From SAR202 cluster bacterium Io17-Chloro-G6 (GTDB lineage: Bacteria > Chloroflexota > Dehalococcoidia > UBA3495), in the NCBI GenBank assembly GCA_002816585.1, contig MUCT01000033.1:62001-126000 (forward strand): a DNA stretch of 64,000 nucleotides. Direction: 5' to 3'. Shown piece by piece: positions 25,344 to 35,979 of the stretch. A model generated the notes under the pieces. The model saw only the letters and a list, made by a program, of their open reading frames with translations, was not told where the DNA came from and did not search any database. The stretch's first letter is position 1. Each line of letters begins with the position of its first letter. The position numbers were made by a program, and so were the translations under genes.

Positions 25344-27836
25344 CTACCTGCCGTTGGCCAACATCCCCTGGAAGTAGCCCCGCATCGATTCGTTCAGTTC
25401 GCCCAGTCTCTTTGCTATTAGGTAATTGATCGTCCCCTCAGGGAACGCTCCCGAGGCGTCGGCTTCTCCTGCGGTCTTGCCTGTTAGGACCTCCAGGCCT
25501 TCGTCGATGGATTTTACGGCATAGACGTGGAACTTCCCTTCTCTGATGGCCTCCACCACATCGTCCCTGAGCATCAGGTTCTTAACGTTCTGGTGGGGGA
25601 TTATCACCCCCTGGTGGCCAGTGAGGCCGGTGGCCGTCCGGCAAACATCAAACATCCCTTCCACCTTCTGATTGACACCGCCAATGGGCTGTATCTCGCC
25701 CATTTGATTGACTGACCCAGTGACAGCGATATCTTGACGGAGGGGCACCCCAGACAGGCTGGATGATATGGCGTAGATCTCCGTGGAGGAGGCGCTGTCA
25801 CCGTCCACTCCCTCATAGGTCTGTTCGAAGCATAGGCTGGCCGAAAGTGTGAGCGGCCGGTCGTGACCGAATTTTGCACCCAGGTATCCACTAAGGATCA
25901 GAACGCCCTTGTCGTGGGTGCGGCCGCTCATGGACGCTTCCCGCTCAATGTTGATGACCCCTTCCCTTCCAGCGTAAGTTTGTGCCGTAATCCGGGTGGG
26001 GCGCCCAAAGCTGAAATCGCCCAAATCATACACTGCCAGCCCATTGATCTGGCCTACTTCTTCGCCTTCAACGTCCAGCAGCAGAGAACCGTCGGAAACC
26101 ATCTCTCGAAGGCGCTCTTCCACCAGGTTCAACCGGTATATCTTTTGGTTGACAGCCTGCTGAACATGGTGGTCGTGGACCGTCTGGGCGTCGTCTTTGC
26201 GGGCCCAGTGGTCGGCCTCTATGAGCAAGTCTTTGATCTGTCCGAACCGGGTGGATAGCTTGCTTTGGTCGGAGACTTGGCGGGCGCCGAACTCCAAGAC
26301 TCTGGCGGCGGCTCCGGCCTCAAATGCCAGCAGGTTTTCTTCCTCGCCGGTCCGGCAGATGAATGCGCAGTAGGCCATCATGTTCTCTTCGTTAAGGTCT
26401 ACCCGGTAGTCGAACTCCGCCTTCACCTTGAACAGGTCCCAGAAATCTTCGTTATCGGAGGAGGTCAACAGGCGGTAGATACTCTCGTCCCCGGTCACGA
26501 TAACCTTCAGGTCCAGAGGCACGGGCTCCGGCCGAAGTCCTTGGGGGATGAAAAGCCCGGCCTGTTCAGCCGGGTCTTCCAAGCGCACCTCTTGGTTGCG
26601 AATGGACCTTTTGAGGCCCTCCCAGGCCCCGGGCGCCATCAGAACGTCCCGGGCGTTGAGCACAAGATAGCCGCCATTGGCCAAGTGTGCCGCTCCAGGT
26701 TTCAGCATGCCATGGTCGCTCACGTAGGTCCCCATGATGGCCCGGCGCTCAATGCGGCCAAAGAGGTTGCCCCAATTGGGGTTGGGCTCGATGATGATGG
26801 GCAATTTCTCGACCGCGCTGTTGTCGACCAACACGTTCAATTCAAAGGGTAAGAAGGGGTTGGTCCCCAGGGCCCCTCCCGCACCGGCGGGCACCGAAGG
26901 GATTCCACCCAGAGTCGGCCTGGGACCCTCCGGTTCCTTGAATAGGTTGATGTTGTTCAGCACATATTCGCCCAGAGCCAAAAGGAATTGCCGCATTTCT
27001 GGAATGTCTTGGGATAGGGCGTGCAATTCGAAAAAGACCTGGTCAATCAGTTGATCGCTAGCGCTGCGCTCTAATTCTTGGACCGTCTTAGCTGAGGCTT
27101 TTTCCAGTTCCCGTATCTTGGCCATCGTATCCTGGGTGTGCTGCATCAGTTGAGACCGGACTTCATCGACGGCCTGTTTCGGCTCCGGCTCCAGGGCTTG
27201 GTACTCTTCCGGAGTCATGGGGCGGCCCTCGGTCATCGGGAAGATGGTGATTCCGTTGGGCGTCATCTGCACCGCGAAGTTGGCGGCCTGGCCGGCACGC
27301 TCCAGGTCGCCCATCAAGTCCTGGGTGGCCTTGCGGTCGGTCTCTTCATGGCCGCGGACCTGAGCCTCGAAGCCCTCGCTTTTCAGCGCCTTGGGAATCT
27401 CTTCCTGCAGCGTCCGGAGCACCTCGGATAGTTGCTGACGGTAGACTTTGCCGGTGCCGCGGGGAAGACGGACCGCCTTGGGACGGTCGGGATCTTCAAA
27501 GTTATACACGTAAGCCCAGTCGCTGATGGGCCGGCGCTTTTCCTGGCGGTCCAAGTCTTCGACGATACTCTGGAGGTGGACCTTGATGGCGCTGGTTTTC
27601 CCGGTGCCGGTAAGACCGGTGACGAACAGGTTGTATCCGGGCTTGTCGACCTCCAAACGGAAGCGAATCGCTTCCTGGGCTCGGTCTTGGCCGATAAAAT
27701 GATCAAGAGGAGTCAGCTCATCGGTGCACTTGAAGTCAAACAACTCCATATCCCGGTTCCAGGTGGTCTTCTCCCAGTCGACCCGGAACTGGGCTGCCAG
27801 GCCGTCGCTGATTCCGCTGTTTTGACCGCTAAGCAT
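25344..27836 (-). CDS. ATP-dependent LonB-type protease (AAA + Lon proteolytic domain)
   Basis: 830 aa from the ATG at 27836, which has GGAGG 6-7 bases before it; a longer 852-aa form has no such site. The N-terminal AAA part carries Walker A GLTGTGKTS (74-82). The middle includes a helical coiled-coil insert rich in Glu/Arg (about 150-260) and EIRGTEEENLLAFEAGAAARVLEFGAR-like lid. The Lon protease domain (about 600-790) has a Ser in GDSAS (near 678) and a Lys in NQKVEG (near 722), the Ser-Lys dyad. This layout is the LonB-like family with AAA_32, not classical Lon. Role: degradation of damaged or regulatory proteins. Confidence 0.9.
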   Translation of the reverse strand: MLSGQNSGISDGLAAQFRVDWEKTTWNRDMELFDFKCTDELTPLDHFIGQDRAQEAIRFRLEVDKPGYNLFVTGLTGTGKTSAIKVHLQSIVEDLDRQEKRRPISDWAYVYNFEDPDRPKAVRLPRGTGKVYRQQLSEVLRTLQEEIPKALKSEGFEAQVRGHEETDRKATQDLMGDLERAGQAANFAVQMTPNGITIFPMTEGRPMTPEEYQALEPEPKQAVDEVRSQLMQHTQDTMAKIRELEKASAKTVQELERSASDQLIDQVFFELHALSQDIPEMRQFLLALGEYVLNNINLFKEPEGPRPTLGGIPSVPAGAGGALGTNPFLPFELNVLVDNSAVEKLPIIIEPNPNWGNLFGRIERRAIMGTYVSDHGMLKPGAAHLANGGYLVLNARDVLMAPGAWEGLKRSIRNQEVRLEDPAEQAGLFIPQGLRPEPVPLDLKVIVTGDESIYRLLTSSDNEDFWDLFKVKAEFDYRVDLNEENMMAYCAFICRTGEEENLLAFEAGAAARVLEFGARQVSDQSKLSTRFGQIKDLLIEADHWARKDDAQTVHDHHVQQAVNQKIYRLNLVEERLREMVSDGSLLLDVEGEEVGQINGLAVYDLGDFSFGRPTRITAQTYAGREGVINIEREASMSGRTHDKGVLILSGYLGAKFGHDRPLTLSASLCFEQTYEGVDGDSASSTEIYAISSSLSGVPLRQDIAVTGSVNQMGEIQPIGGVNQKVEGMFDVCRTATGLTGHQGVIIPHQNVKNLMLRDDVVEAIREGKFHVYAVKSIDEGLEVLTGKTAGEADASGAFPEGTINYLIAKRLGELNESMRGYFQGMLANGR

Positions 27837-27900
27837 TGTTGTCCTCCTGGGGACGCCGGCGAAATGGGCGCTGGGTGGTCCCGCTCTGCCGTGGGACTTC

Positions 27901-27906
27901 ATTATA
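27901..27906 (-). promoter_or_regulatory. Candidate -10 box of the LonB-like gene
   Basis: The minus strand reads TATAAT at 27906-27901, about 65 bp before the ATG. An imperfect TTAAAA lies 18 bp upstream as a poor -35 box. Weak evidence by itself. The 352-base stretch 27837-28188 has no gene; it holds this and the promoter at 28118-28147. Confidence 0.35.
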
Positions 27907-28117
27907 CAGTGGTGTGAGGGTGGGTTTTAAGAGTGGAATGGCCGGACTACGCCTACAGAACAGGCTGGAACGATAGTGACTCGCCCGGTTCCCGCTGCGT
28001 CCGGTCCTTAAAGATATGATTCCCGTGTGCCCGCCCGCGGTGCAAGATGGCCGTTATTGGGTCATGTATTAGCCTGATTGGCCCATAACACCAGGCATGG
28101 AACACACCTGCTTCGGG

Positions 28118-28147
28118 TTGACACGTAATTTGGCCTAGGACTACAAT
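28118..28147 (+). promoter_or_regulatory. Sigma-70-type promoter of the bifunctional nuclease gene
   Basis: TTGACA (28118-28123), an 18-bp spacer and TACAAT (28142-28147). Transcription would begin about 35 bp before the ATG at 28189. TCGGAGG lies before the ATG with GGAGG about 10 bases away. Confidence 0.65.
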
Positions 28148-28188
28148 TTTGCCAGAGCACCGGGCGAATTTCGGAGGCAGATAACTGC

Positions 28189-28752
28189 ATGCTCGAGATG
28201 ACAGTAGATAGCATCCGGGTCAGTCCCATGAATTACCAGCGGGTCGTGATTCTCCGTGAAAAGGAATCAGACCGTTATTTACCTATATGGATCGGCCCAG
28301 CAGAAGCCGACGCGATTGCAGTAAAACTGCAAGATTTGAGTGTGCCTCGGCCGTTGACCCACGACCTGCTGGGTACAATCATTGAGTCCCTGGGCGGCGC
28401 CATCCAACACATCCTGGTGAGCGACCTCCACAACGATACCTTCTTCGCCAAGATCACAATCCAGGCCAATGGCGAAGCCAAAGAGATCGACTGCCGCCCC
28501 AGCGACGCCGTAGCCCTGGCGGTGCGGGCCCAGGTGCCGATCTACGCCAATGAAGAGGTCATGGACAAGGCCGGAATCCACCTAGACAAAGAGACTGGCA
28601 AGCCACTGGGCCAGGAGACGGCAACCGAAAAGCCTGAAGGTGAAGGACAGGCAGATGTGAGGCCGGAGGAGTTGAAGAGCATGTCAGCCTTCACCGACTT
28701 CATTGATTCTCTAGACCTGGAAGACTTCGGCAAGCAATCGGGCGCCCGCTAA
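28189..28752 (+). CDS. Bifunctional nuclease family protein (DUF151)
   Basis: 187 aa. The core (1-125) is the DUF151 fold: VVILREKESDRYLPIWIGPAEADAIAVKL, RPLTHDLLGTIIESLGG, and the conserved IDCRPSDAVALAVRAQVPIYANEEVMDKAGI. Members are annotated as bifunctional nucleases on the basis of plant and Mycobacterium examples; the true role in bacteria is uncertain. The C-terminal 60 residues are a charged extension with SAFTDFIDSLDLEDFGK. Own promoter and terminator flank it, so it is a single-gene transcript just ahead of the atp operon. Confidence 0.9.
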   Translation: MLEMTVDSIRVSPMNYQRVVILREKESDRYLPIWIGPAEADAIAVKLQDLSVPRPLTHDLLGTIIESLGGAIQHILVSDLHNDTFFAKITIQANGEAKEIDCRPSDAVALAVRAQVPIYANEEVMDKAGIHLDKETGKPLGQETATEKPEGEGQADVRPEELKSMSAFTDFIDSLDLEDFGKQSGAR

Positions 28753-28774
28753 CAGCCAGAGAAAATGTGATTAC

Positions 28775-28814
28775 AAAAAACGGCCTCGACGCCAAATCTT
28801 CGGGGCCGTTTTTT
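28775..28814. terminator. Terminator between the nuclease gene and the atp operon
   Basis: CGGCC (28781-28785) pairs with GGCCG (28804-28808), with A6 before and T6 after. It isolates the nuclease gene from the following operon promoter. Confidence 0.85.
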
Positions 28815-28852
28815 GATGAAAAATCCAACGTATTTCGTAATGTTAGCCTCAA

Positions 28853-28881
28853 TTGACATTTAAAATACCTAGTGATATTAT
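28853..28881 (+). promoter_or_regulatory. Near-consensus promoter of the ATP synthase operon
   Basis: TTGACA (28853-28858), exact 17-bp spacer, TATTAT (28876-28881). Transcription should start near 28888, 15 bp before the atpI ATG, giving a very short leader. A perfect -35 and optimal spacing suggest strong constitutive expression. No Rex-type or other inverted-repeat operator is visible around it. Confidence 0.85.
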
Positions 28882-28902
28882 TCACGACGCTCTGGCGGTG
28901 AC

Positions 28903-29157
28903 ATGGAACGGAGGCTGCTGGCACTACGCCTAACCGGGCTCGGATGGTACGTTGCCGCGTGCATCGTCACCGGCGTGGTTGGTGGCGTGGCCTTGGACAA
29001 ATGGCTCGGACTCGAACCTCTGTTTACTCTGCTAGGGACTCTACTAGGGACGACGGCTGCATTCTATGGCCTCTTCAAGATGATTCAGCCTCTGTTGCGT
29101 CCTGAACAACCCGGCAAACCAGACGACAAGTCCCATAACAATGGAGGGAGTCCATAG
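28903..29157 (+). CDS. ATP synthase-associated AtpZ/AtpI family protein
   Basis: 84 aa with two membrane helices (about 12-32 and 42-62) and a polar, Pro/Lys-rich tail. AtpZ/AtpI proteins help assemble the c-ring and may carry Mg2+ or Ca2+. The TGVVGGVALDKWLGLEPLFTLLG stretch, with a Gly-rich first helix and Asp-Lys at its end, is characteristic. It is the first gene of the operon, its TAG overlapping the GTG of atpB by one base. Which of AtpI and AtpZ it is cannot be told. Confidence 0.82.
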   Translation: MERRLLALRLTGLGWYVAACIVTGVVGGVALDKWLGLEPLFTLLGTLLGTTAAFYGLFKMIQPLLRPEQPGKPDDKSHNNGGSP

Positions 29158-30233
29158 TGGGTTCCGGCGCTGGCAAATTCATCGCTCTGGGTTTGATATT
29201 TGTTTTGGCGCTAGCAATCGCGGGACTCATCACCGGAGCAATCGGAGCCGGCCTCACCCAATCGGAAGAAGACAAGAACGCCGGCGAGACCGCTGAAGGT
29301 CCCTTCATACCCAAGCCGGAAGTCCACCTTCCGGCGCAGGTAGTCTTCCCCACCTCTGACCGAACCCGCTACCGGGATTTTCTCCACGCCGAAGAAGAAG
29401 AGAAAGCCCACGGCGAGGAATCCCTCACCCACGAGCAGCATGAATTGGTGGATGAAGGCCCCTACCAAGGAAGCAACTTCATCGTCACCAACACCATCCT
29501 TTCCTCCTGGATCGCCAGCATTGTCTTGGTCTTGCTGTTTGTACTTGGAGCACGGAAAGCCGCACTGGTGCCCGGCCGGTTCCAGAATTTCGTCGAGATA
29601 GCCATAGAGGGCTTGTTGAACTTCGTGGAAGGTGTCGTCGGCCGGGAACACAGCCGGTTGATATTTCCGGTCATCGCAACCATCTTCCTCTTTGTGATCA
29701 TCAACGCCTGGATTGGTCTGCTGCCCATCTACCCCTCTCTGGGGTTCAAGAATGACGATATTATCCAGATACATCTGCTGCGGCCGGCCGGTACCGACAT
29801 TAACATGCCGCTGGCTTTGGCCTTGGTCTCATTCTTCTTCGTTGAATGGCTGGGTCTGAAGATGCTGGGTCTCGGTTACATCACCAAGTTCGTCCGGGTA
29901 GGCAGTTTGAAACAGGGGCTCGGAGCGTTGTTCCAGTTCAAGTTCTTGGACGCCTTCCAGGGCTTGTTGGACTTCTTCTTCGTTGGCCCTCTCGAGGCGT
30001 TCAGCGAGTTTGTGCGGCTGATCAGCTTCACATTCCGTTTGTTTGGCAACATGACCGCCGGCGAGATACTGGTCTTGGTATCGGCCTTCCTGGTGCCGTT
30101 TGTGGCCACGGTTGGCGTCTACGGCCTTGAATTGCTGGTGGGCTTCATCCAAGCGCTCATCTTCTCGGGCCTGACATTGGTGTTCGCGGCAATCGCCATA
30201 ACCGCTCACGGCGGGCATGCAGAAGCTCACTAG
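29157..30233 (+). CDS. atpB: ATP synthase F0 subunit a
   Basis: 358 aa. Subunit a forms the half-channels for proton passage against the c-ring. The essential Arg lies in SFTFRLFGNMTAGEIL (near 293), and the C-terminal helix ALIFSGLTLVFAAIAI is typical. Start is a GTG overlapping the preceding stop codon, with GGAGGGAG before it. The chain is longer than the usual 230-280: after a first helix (about 4-30) there is a soluble segment of about 75 residues, rich in Glu and His (PFIPKPEVHLPAQ, HAEEEEKAHGEE), before the second helix. That insert should face the outside if the first helix is N-in. Confidence 0.93.
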   Translation: MGSGAGKFIALGLIFVLALAIAGLITGAIGAGLTQSEEDKNAGETAEGPFIPKPEVHLPAQVVFPTSDRTRYRDFLHAEEEEKAHGEESLTHEQHELVDEGPYQGSNFIVTNTILSSWIASIVLVLLFVLGARKAALVPGRFQNFVEIAIEGLLNFVEGVVGREHSRLIFPVIATIFLFVIINAWIGLLPIYPSLGFKNDDIIQIHLLRPAGTDINMPLALALVSFFFVEWLGLKMLGLGYITKFVRVGSLKQGLGALFQFKFLDAFQGLLDFFFVGPLEAFSEFVRLISFTFRLFGNMTAGEILVLVSAFLVPFVATVGVYGLELLVGFIQALIFSGLTLVFAAIAITAHGGHAEAH

Positions 30234-30361
30234 GTCAGGTTTTCCGGTTGGTGTCCCGGAGAATTGGCGGCGGTTATAATTACCGGGCGCCATGGCTTTG
30301 GCGAGACCGCTCACAAGTGAAATCGAAGGTAGTTAGCAGTAGTTAGCACAGGGGGAACGAA

Positions 30362-30460
30362 ATGGACGTATTGATCTTGATTATGGTTTTGGCGGTGGTC
30401 GGTATCGCGGCGGCGGCATTGGGCGGGATTTTCGCGATCTATTTTGCCAACCAAGATTAG
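30362..30460 (+). CDS. 32-residue single-helix membrane peptide in the atp operon
   Basis: The frame ATG GAC GTA ... GAT TAG encodes MDVLILIMVLAVVGIAAAAL followed by GGIFAIYFANQD. A hydrophobic helix spans nearly all of it, with Gly/Ala-rich faces and a C-terminal N-Q-D. It sits in the 287-bp gap between atpB and atpE and has GGGGG 6 bases before the ATG (30351-30355). The good ribosome site, operon position and transmembrane content support it as real. No match is known to me; similar small proteins in other phyla could be assembly factors or accessory F0 subunits. A chance frame cannot be ruled out without comparing relatives. Confidence 0.6.
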   Translation: MDVLILIMVLAVVGIAAAALGGIFAIYFANQD

Positions 30461-30511
30461 ATATCGACTAAGAAGGCAAATTCGCTAAGGCTCACGGAAC
30501 TAAGGAGATAA

Positions 30512-30793
<282 letters not shown>

Positions 30794-30876
30794 GTTGGAG
30801 TTCTTGGAATTCATGGAATCTGACTCCGACAGGGTCTCTCCGAGGTTCCCTCGAGATTCAAGGATAGTGGATTGAT

Positions 30877-31380
30877 ATGTTAGAGACATTGGGAATCCAT
30901 TTCCCAAGCCTCGCGATATACCTGGTCAACTTCCTATTGGTTCTGGCGCTGCTGTATCTGTTTGCCTATAAACCGATACTGCGGCTGATGGACCAACGGG
31001 CGGACCGCATCAGGGAAAGCCTGGCAGCCGCCGACCGGGCGAGGGCAGATGCCGCGTCTTCTCAGGAGGCTATCCAGGAGCAAATAACAGAGGCCCGGCG
31101 GGAAGGTCAGCGCATCATGGACCAAACGCGGGAAGCCGCGGAACGATTCCGCACTGAGGAGATGGACAAGGCGCGCCAGGAGGCCGAGGCCTTCGTGGAA
31201 CGGGCAAGATCGGACATCCAAAGGGAGCGGGACAACGCTCTCCAAGAGGTCCGGGCCAGTTTCGGCGACCTGGCCATAACCGCGGCCGAGCGGGTAATCC
31301 GCGGTTCTCTTGACCGGACGGCCCATGAAGACCTGATAAACCAAGTATTGGAAGAAGGCGAATCCCTGAGAAGGGGTTAG
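30877..31380 (+). CDS. atpF: ATP synthase F0 subunit b
   Basis: 167 aa. The N-terminal membrane helix (about 10-32, FPSLAIYLVNFLLVLALLYLF) is followed by YKPILRLMDQRADRIRESL and a long charged coiled coil forming the peripheral stalk. It spans the gap between the membrane and the F1 head together with delta. The ribosome site is weak (GATAGTGG). Seven bp separate it from atpH. Confidence 0.94.
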   Translation: MLETLGIHFPSLAIYLVNFLLVLALLYLFAYKPILRLMDQRADRIRESLAAADRARADAASSQEAIQEQITEARREGQRIMDQTREAAERFRTEEMDKARQEAEAFVERARSDIQRERDNALQEVRASFGDLAITAAERVIRGSLDRTAHEDLINQVLEEGESLRRG

Positions 31381-31387
31381 AGAACGA

Positions 31388-31936
31388 ATGGCCCAGCAAC
31401 TCTCAGGACAACGTTACGCCGAGGCCATCTTTGACCTGGCCTTGGAGAACAACCAAGTTGAACAATGGGCGGAGGATCTGGCAGTGGTGGCCGAGGTGTT
31501 CGAAGACGCCGATTTTGCCGCTCTGTTGAAACACGCCGACATGCCGGCGGCCGACAAACTGAGGGCCACGGCTTCAGTGTTGGCCAACATCAACCCGTTG
31601 GTGCGTAACCTAGTGGACCTGCTGGTGTCCAAGAACTCAGTGGACTCCATCTCCCGCGTCCATACCGGATATACAAGGCTGCTGGACCAACACCTTGGAA
31701 GGCAGCGGGTGGAGATCACCACGGCAGTGCCGCTGGAACGAACCGAGACCGACCGGATCAGCAGCTTTGTAAGTGGACTGATCCGCGCCGAAGTCGTGTT
31801 AACAACCAAGGTCGATGATTCTATCCTGGGGGGACTGGTGATTCAGATCGGAGACCAGCTATTGGACGGTAGCACCAAGACCCGCTTGGAAGGATTGCGC
31901 ACCCGCATGCGTACGGAGATCGCCGCCTCAAGTTAG
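31388..31936 (+). CDS. atpH: ATP synthase F1 subunit delta
   Basis: 182 aa. Delta links the b stalk to the alpha3beta3 head. The N-terminal helical domain begins with GQRYAEAIFDLALENNQ, and the C-terminal domain has RVEITTAVPLERTETDRISSFVSGLIRAEVVLTTKVDDSILGGLVIQIGDQLLDGSTKTRLEGLR in pieces typical of the family (Leu-Gly-Gly followed by IGDQLLDGS). Length matches the usual 175-185. It is followed by a 131-bp spacer without a gene before atpA. Confidence 0.95.
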   Translation: MAQQLSGQRYAEAIFDLALENNQVEQWAEDLAVVAEVFEDADFAALLKHADMPAADKLRATASVLANINPLVRNLVDLLVSKNSVDSISRVHTGYTRLLDQHLGRQRVEITTAVPLERTETDRISSFVSGLIRAEVVLTTKVDDSILGGLVIQIGDQLLDGSTKTRLEGLRTRMRTEIAASS

Positions 31937-32067
31937 CGGCCTTGGCTTAAAATAGAAATTGGCCCCAATATCCATCGACGGACAAGGGGCGTTGAAGAAT
32001 ACCGGATGAACCGCCAAGGGCGTATCGAGCGCAACTGGCCGAATCGTTACCGCAAGGAGAACCTCTG

Positions 32068-33579
32068 ATGGCAACCAGAGGACAGGACATAGTCTCGCTG
32101 ATAAAGCGCCAGATCGAGGAGTTTGGCGGAGATCTGGCCCTGGTGGATGTGGGCACCGTGGTCCAAGTGGGCGACGGTGTCGCCAGCATCCAAGGCCTCC
32201 AGGGCGTCCGTTCCAACGAGTTGCTGGACTTTGGGAACGACATCTTGGGTCTAGCCCTAAACTTGGAATTGGATATTGTGGGCGCGGCCATCTTGGGCGA
32301 CGCCAACGCAGTGAAAGAGGGCGACCGGGTACAGTCCACCGGCCGGATTATCGAGGTCCCCGTGGGCGATGCCCTGATCGGCCGGGTGGTCGACCCCTTG
32401 GGCAGGCCCCTGGACGGGAAGGGCACGGTGGAGACCACCGGTACCCGTTCCGTTGAAAAAGTAGCCCCCAACGTCGTGTCCCGCCAGTCCGTCGACCAGC
32501 CGGTGCAGACCGGCATCAAGGCCATCGACTCCATGATTCCCATCGGCCGGGGCCAGCGGGAACTGATCATTGGAGACCGCTCCACCGGCAAGACCGCCAT
32601 CTCTCTGGATACCATCATCAACCAGAAGGGCGGTGACCTGATCTGCATCTACGTGGCCATCGGACAGAAGCAGGGCAAGGTGGCCCAAGTTGTGGGGTCC
32701 TTGGATGCGGCCGGCGCCATGGACCACACGATCGTTGTCACCGCCGGCGCTTCCGACCCGGCGCCCCTTCAGTACATTGCTCCCTACTCCGGCTGCGCCA
32801 TGGCCGAAGAGTTCATGGACCAGGGGAGGGACGTTCTCATCGTCTATGACGACCTGACCAAGCACGCCTGGGCCTACCGCCAGATGTCGCTGCTGCTCAG
32901 ACGCCCGGCGGGACGCGAGGCCTACCCTGGAGATATCTTTTACCTGCACAGCCGTTTGCTGGAGCGGTCTGCCCGTATGGACGAAGCTAACGGCGGCGGC
33001 TCCATCACCGCTCTGCCGATCATCGAGACTCAAGCAGGCGACGTTTCCGCGTATATCCCGACCAACGTGATCTCGATCACCGACGGCCAGATCTACCTGG
33101 AGCCGGAGTTGTTCAACTCCGGAATCCGCCCAGCAGTTAACGTGGGCCTATCGGTGTCCCGGGTCGGTGGCGCGGCCCAAACCAGAGCCATCCGCAAAGT
33201 CGCCGGTCAGCTTCGTCTAGCCTTGGCCCAGTACCGGGAGTTGGCCACCTTCGCCCAGTTCGGAACGGCCGACCTGGACGCCGCCACCAGGGCCCAGTTG
33301 GCCCGGGGCCAATTGGCCACCGAAGTGCTTAAACAGGGACAATACGTCCCGCTGTCCCTCGCCAACGAAGTCGTGATCCTGTTCGCGGTAAACGAAGGCC
33401 TGATGGAAGATGTTCAGATTGAGAACGTAGGTGCCTTTCAAGATGGCCTGCTTCGCTACGTCGCTGGTACCCATCCCGATATTCTGAATGCCATCGATGA
33501 AAGCAAAGACATCTCCGACGATCTGTCGGCGAACCTCACCAAGGCGATCAACGACTTCAAGCCAACATTTACTGGCTAG
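32068..33579 (+). CDS. atpA: ATP synthase F1 subunit alpha
   Basis: 503 aa. Non-catalytic nucleotide-binding subunit. P-loop GDRSTGKT near 169-176, the [10 protein letters not shown] strand ahead of it, and the [31 protein letters not shown] region in the C-terminal domain are standard (each in part). AAGGAG lies 8 bases before the ATG. Full length and gap-free compared with relatives as far as can be seen. Confidence 0.97.
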   Translation: MATRGQDIVSLIKRQIEEFGGDLALVDVGTVVQVGDGVASIQGLQGVRSNELLDFGNDILGLALNLELDIVGAAILGDANAVKEGDRVQSTGRIIEVPVGDALIGRVVDPLGRPLDGKGTVETTGTRSVEKVAPNVVSRQSVDQPVQTGIKAIDSMIPIGRGQRELIIGDRSTGKTAISLDTIINQKGGDLICIYVAIGQKQGKVAQVVGSLDAAGAMDHTIVVTAGASDPAPLQYIAPYSGCAMAEEFMDQGRDVLIVYDDLTKHAWAYRQMSLLLRRPAGREAYPGDIFYLHSRLLERSARMDEANGGGSITALPIIETQAGDVSAYIPTNVISITDGQIYLEPELFNSGIRPAVNVGLSVSRVGGAAQTRAIRKVAGQLRLALAQYRELATFAQFGTADLDAATRAQLARGQLATEVLKQGQYVPLSLANEVVILFAVNEGLMEDVQIENVGAFQDGLLRYVAGTHPDILNAIDESKDISDDLSANLTKAINDFKPTFTG

Positions 33580-33627
33580 CCGAGACCAAGAGCTGAATCC
33601 GGAAGCCAGGTTCGGAAGAATAGATAG

Positions 33628-34491
33628 ATGCCCAGCGTAAGAGACATACGTCGGCGGATACGCAGCGTGGATAACACCGCCAAGGTGACCAACGCAATGT
33701 CGTTGATCGCCGCGTCCAAGATGCGTCGGGCCCAGAACTCCGTGCTTGAGGGGCGGCCCTACTCGGTCAAGATTCAAGAGGTCATTGCCCACCTGGCCGC
33801 CCAACCCGTCGACAACGAAGACGGAGCCCAGCCCCTGTTGGCCATCCGTACGGTGGAAAAAGCCACCGTGCTGATGATCAGTCCCGACCGGGGACTATGC
33901 GGCGGCTTGCACGCCAACCTGAACAGGCGGGTCGGACAGTTCATCTTGGAGCAACAGGTCCCTGTGCAATCAATCGCCGTGGGCCGCAAGGGCCGGGACT
34001 TCATGGCCCGGACCAACCAGGACCTTAAGGCGACCTTCACCGACCTGGGCGAAACCCCCCTCTTGATCGACACACACGCTATCTCGCACATGATTATCGA
34101 CGCTTACCGCGAAGGCGAGGCTGACGAAGTCTACCTGGCCTATACGAAATACGTTTCAACCATGCTCCAGGAGCCGGTCATCGAAAAACTGCTGCCCATC
34201 GCCCCGGCTGAGCTGACCTCTGCCGAGAGCGTCGGCTACATCTACGAGCCCAGCAACTTGGCGGTGCTGCAGGACCTGTTGCCCCGGTTCATCGAGATGC
34301 AGGTCTTCCACGCTATCTTGGAATCCATAGCCAGCGAACAGTCGGCGCGGATGGTAGCCATGCGGGCAGCCACCGACAATGCCAGTGAATTGTCGGGAGA
34401 CCTGACCCTGGTGATGAACAAGCTGCGCCAGGAAAGCATCACCAATGAACTGCTAGACCTAATCGGCGGCCAGATAGCCCTTGAAGGCTAG
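33628..34491 (+). CDS. atpG: ATP synthase F1 subunit gamma
   Basis: 287 aa. The rotor shaft: N-terminal RDIRRRIRSVDNTAKVTNAM (5-24) and C-terminal ARMVAMRAATDNASELSGDL (near 240-260) are the two conserved coiled-coil helices. The Rossmann-like middle includes SPDRGLCGGLHANLNRR (near 86-102). It follows atpA after 48 bp. No unusual insert is seen. Confidence 0.96.
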   Translation: MPSVRDIRRRIRSVDNTAKVTNAMSLIAASKMRRAQNSVLEGRPYSVKIQEVIAHLAAQPVDNEDGAQPLLAIRTVEKATVLMISPDRGLCGGLHANLNRRVGQFILEQQVPVQSIAVGRKGRDFMARTNQDLKATFTDLGETPLLIDTHAISHMIIDAYREGEADEVYLAYTKYVSTMLQEPVIEKLLPIAPAELTSAESVGYIYEPSNLAVLQDLLPRFIEMQVFHAILESIASEQSARMVAMRAATDNASELSGDLTLVMNKLRQESITNELLDLIGGQIALEG

Positions 34492-34545
34492 ACGCACGCC
34501 TGTAGCGAGTATCCCTTTTATCAAAGGCTAGCGACGCCCCGATAG

Positions 34546-35964
<1,419 letters not shown>

Positions 35965-35979
35965 GGGATAGTAAGTCAA

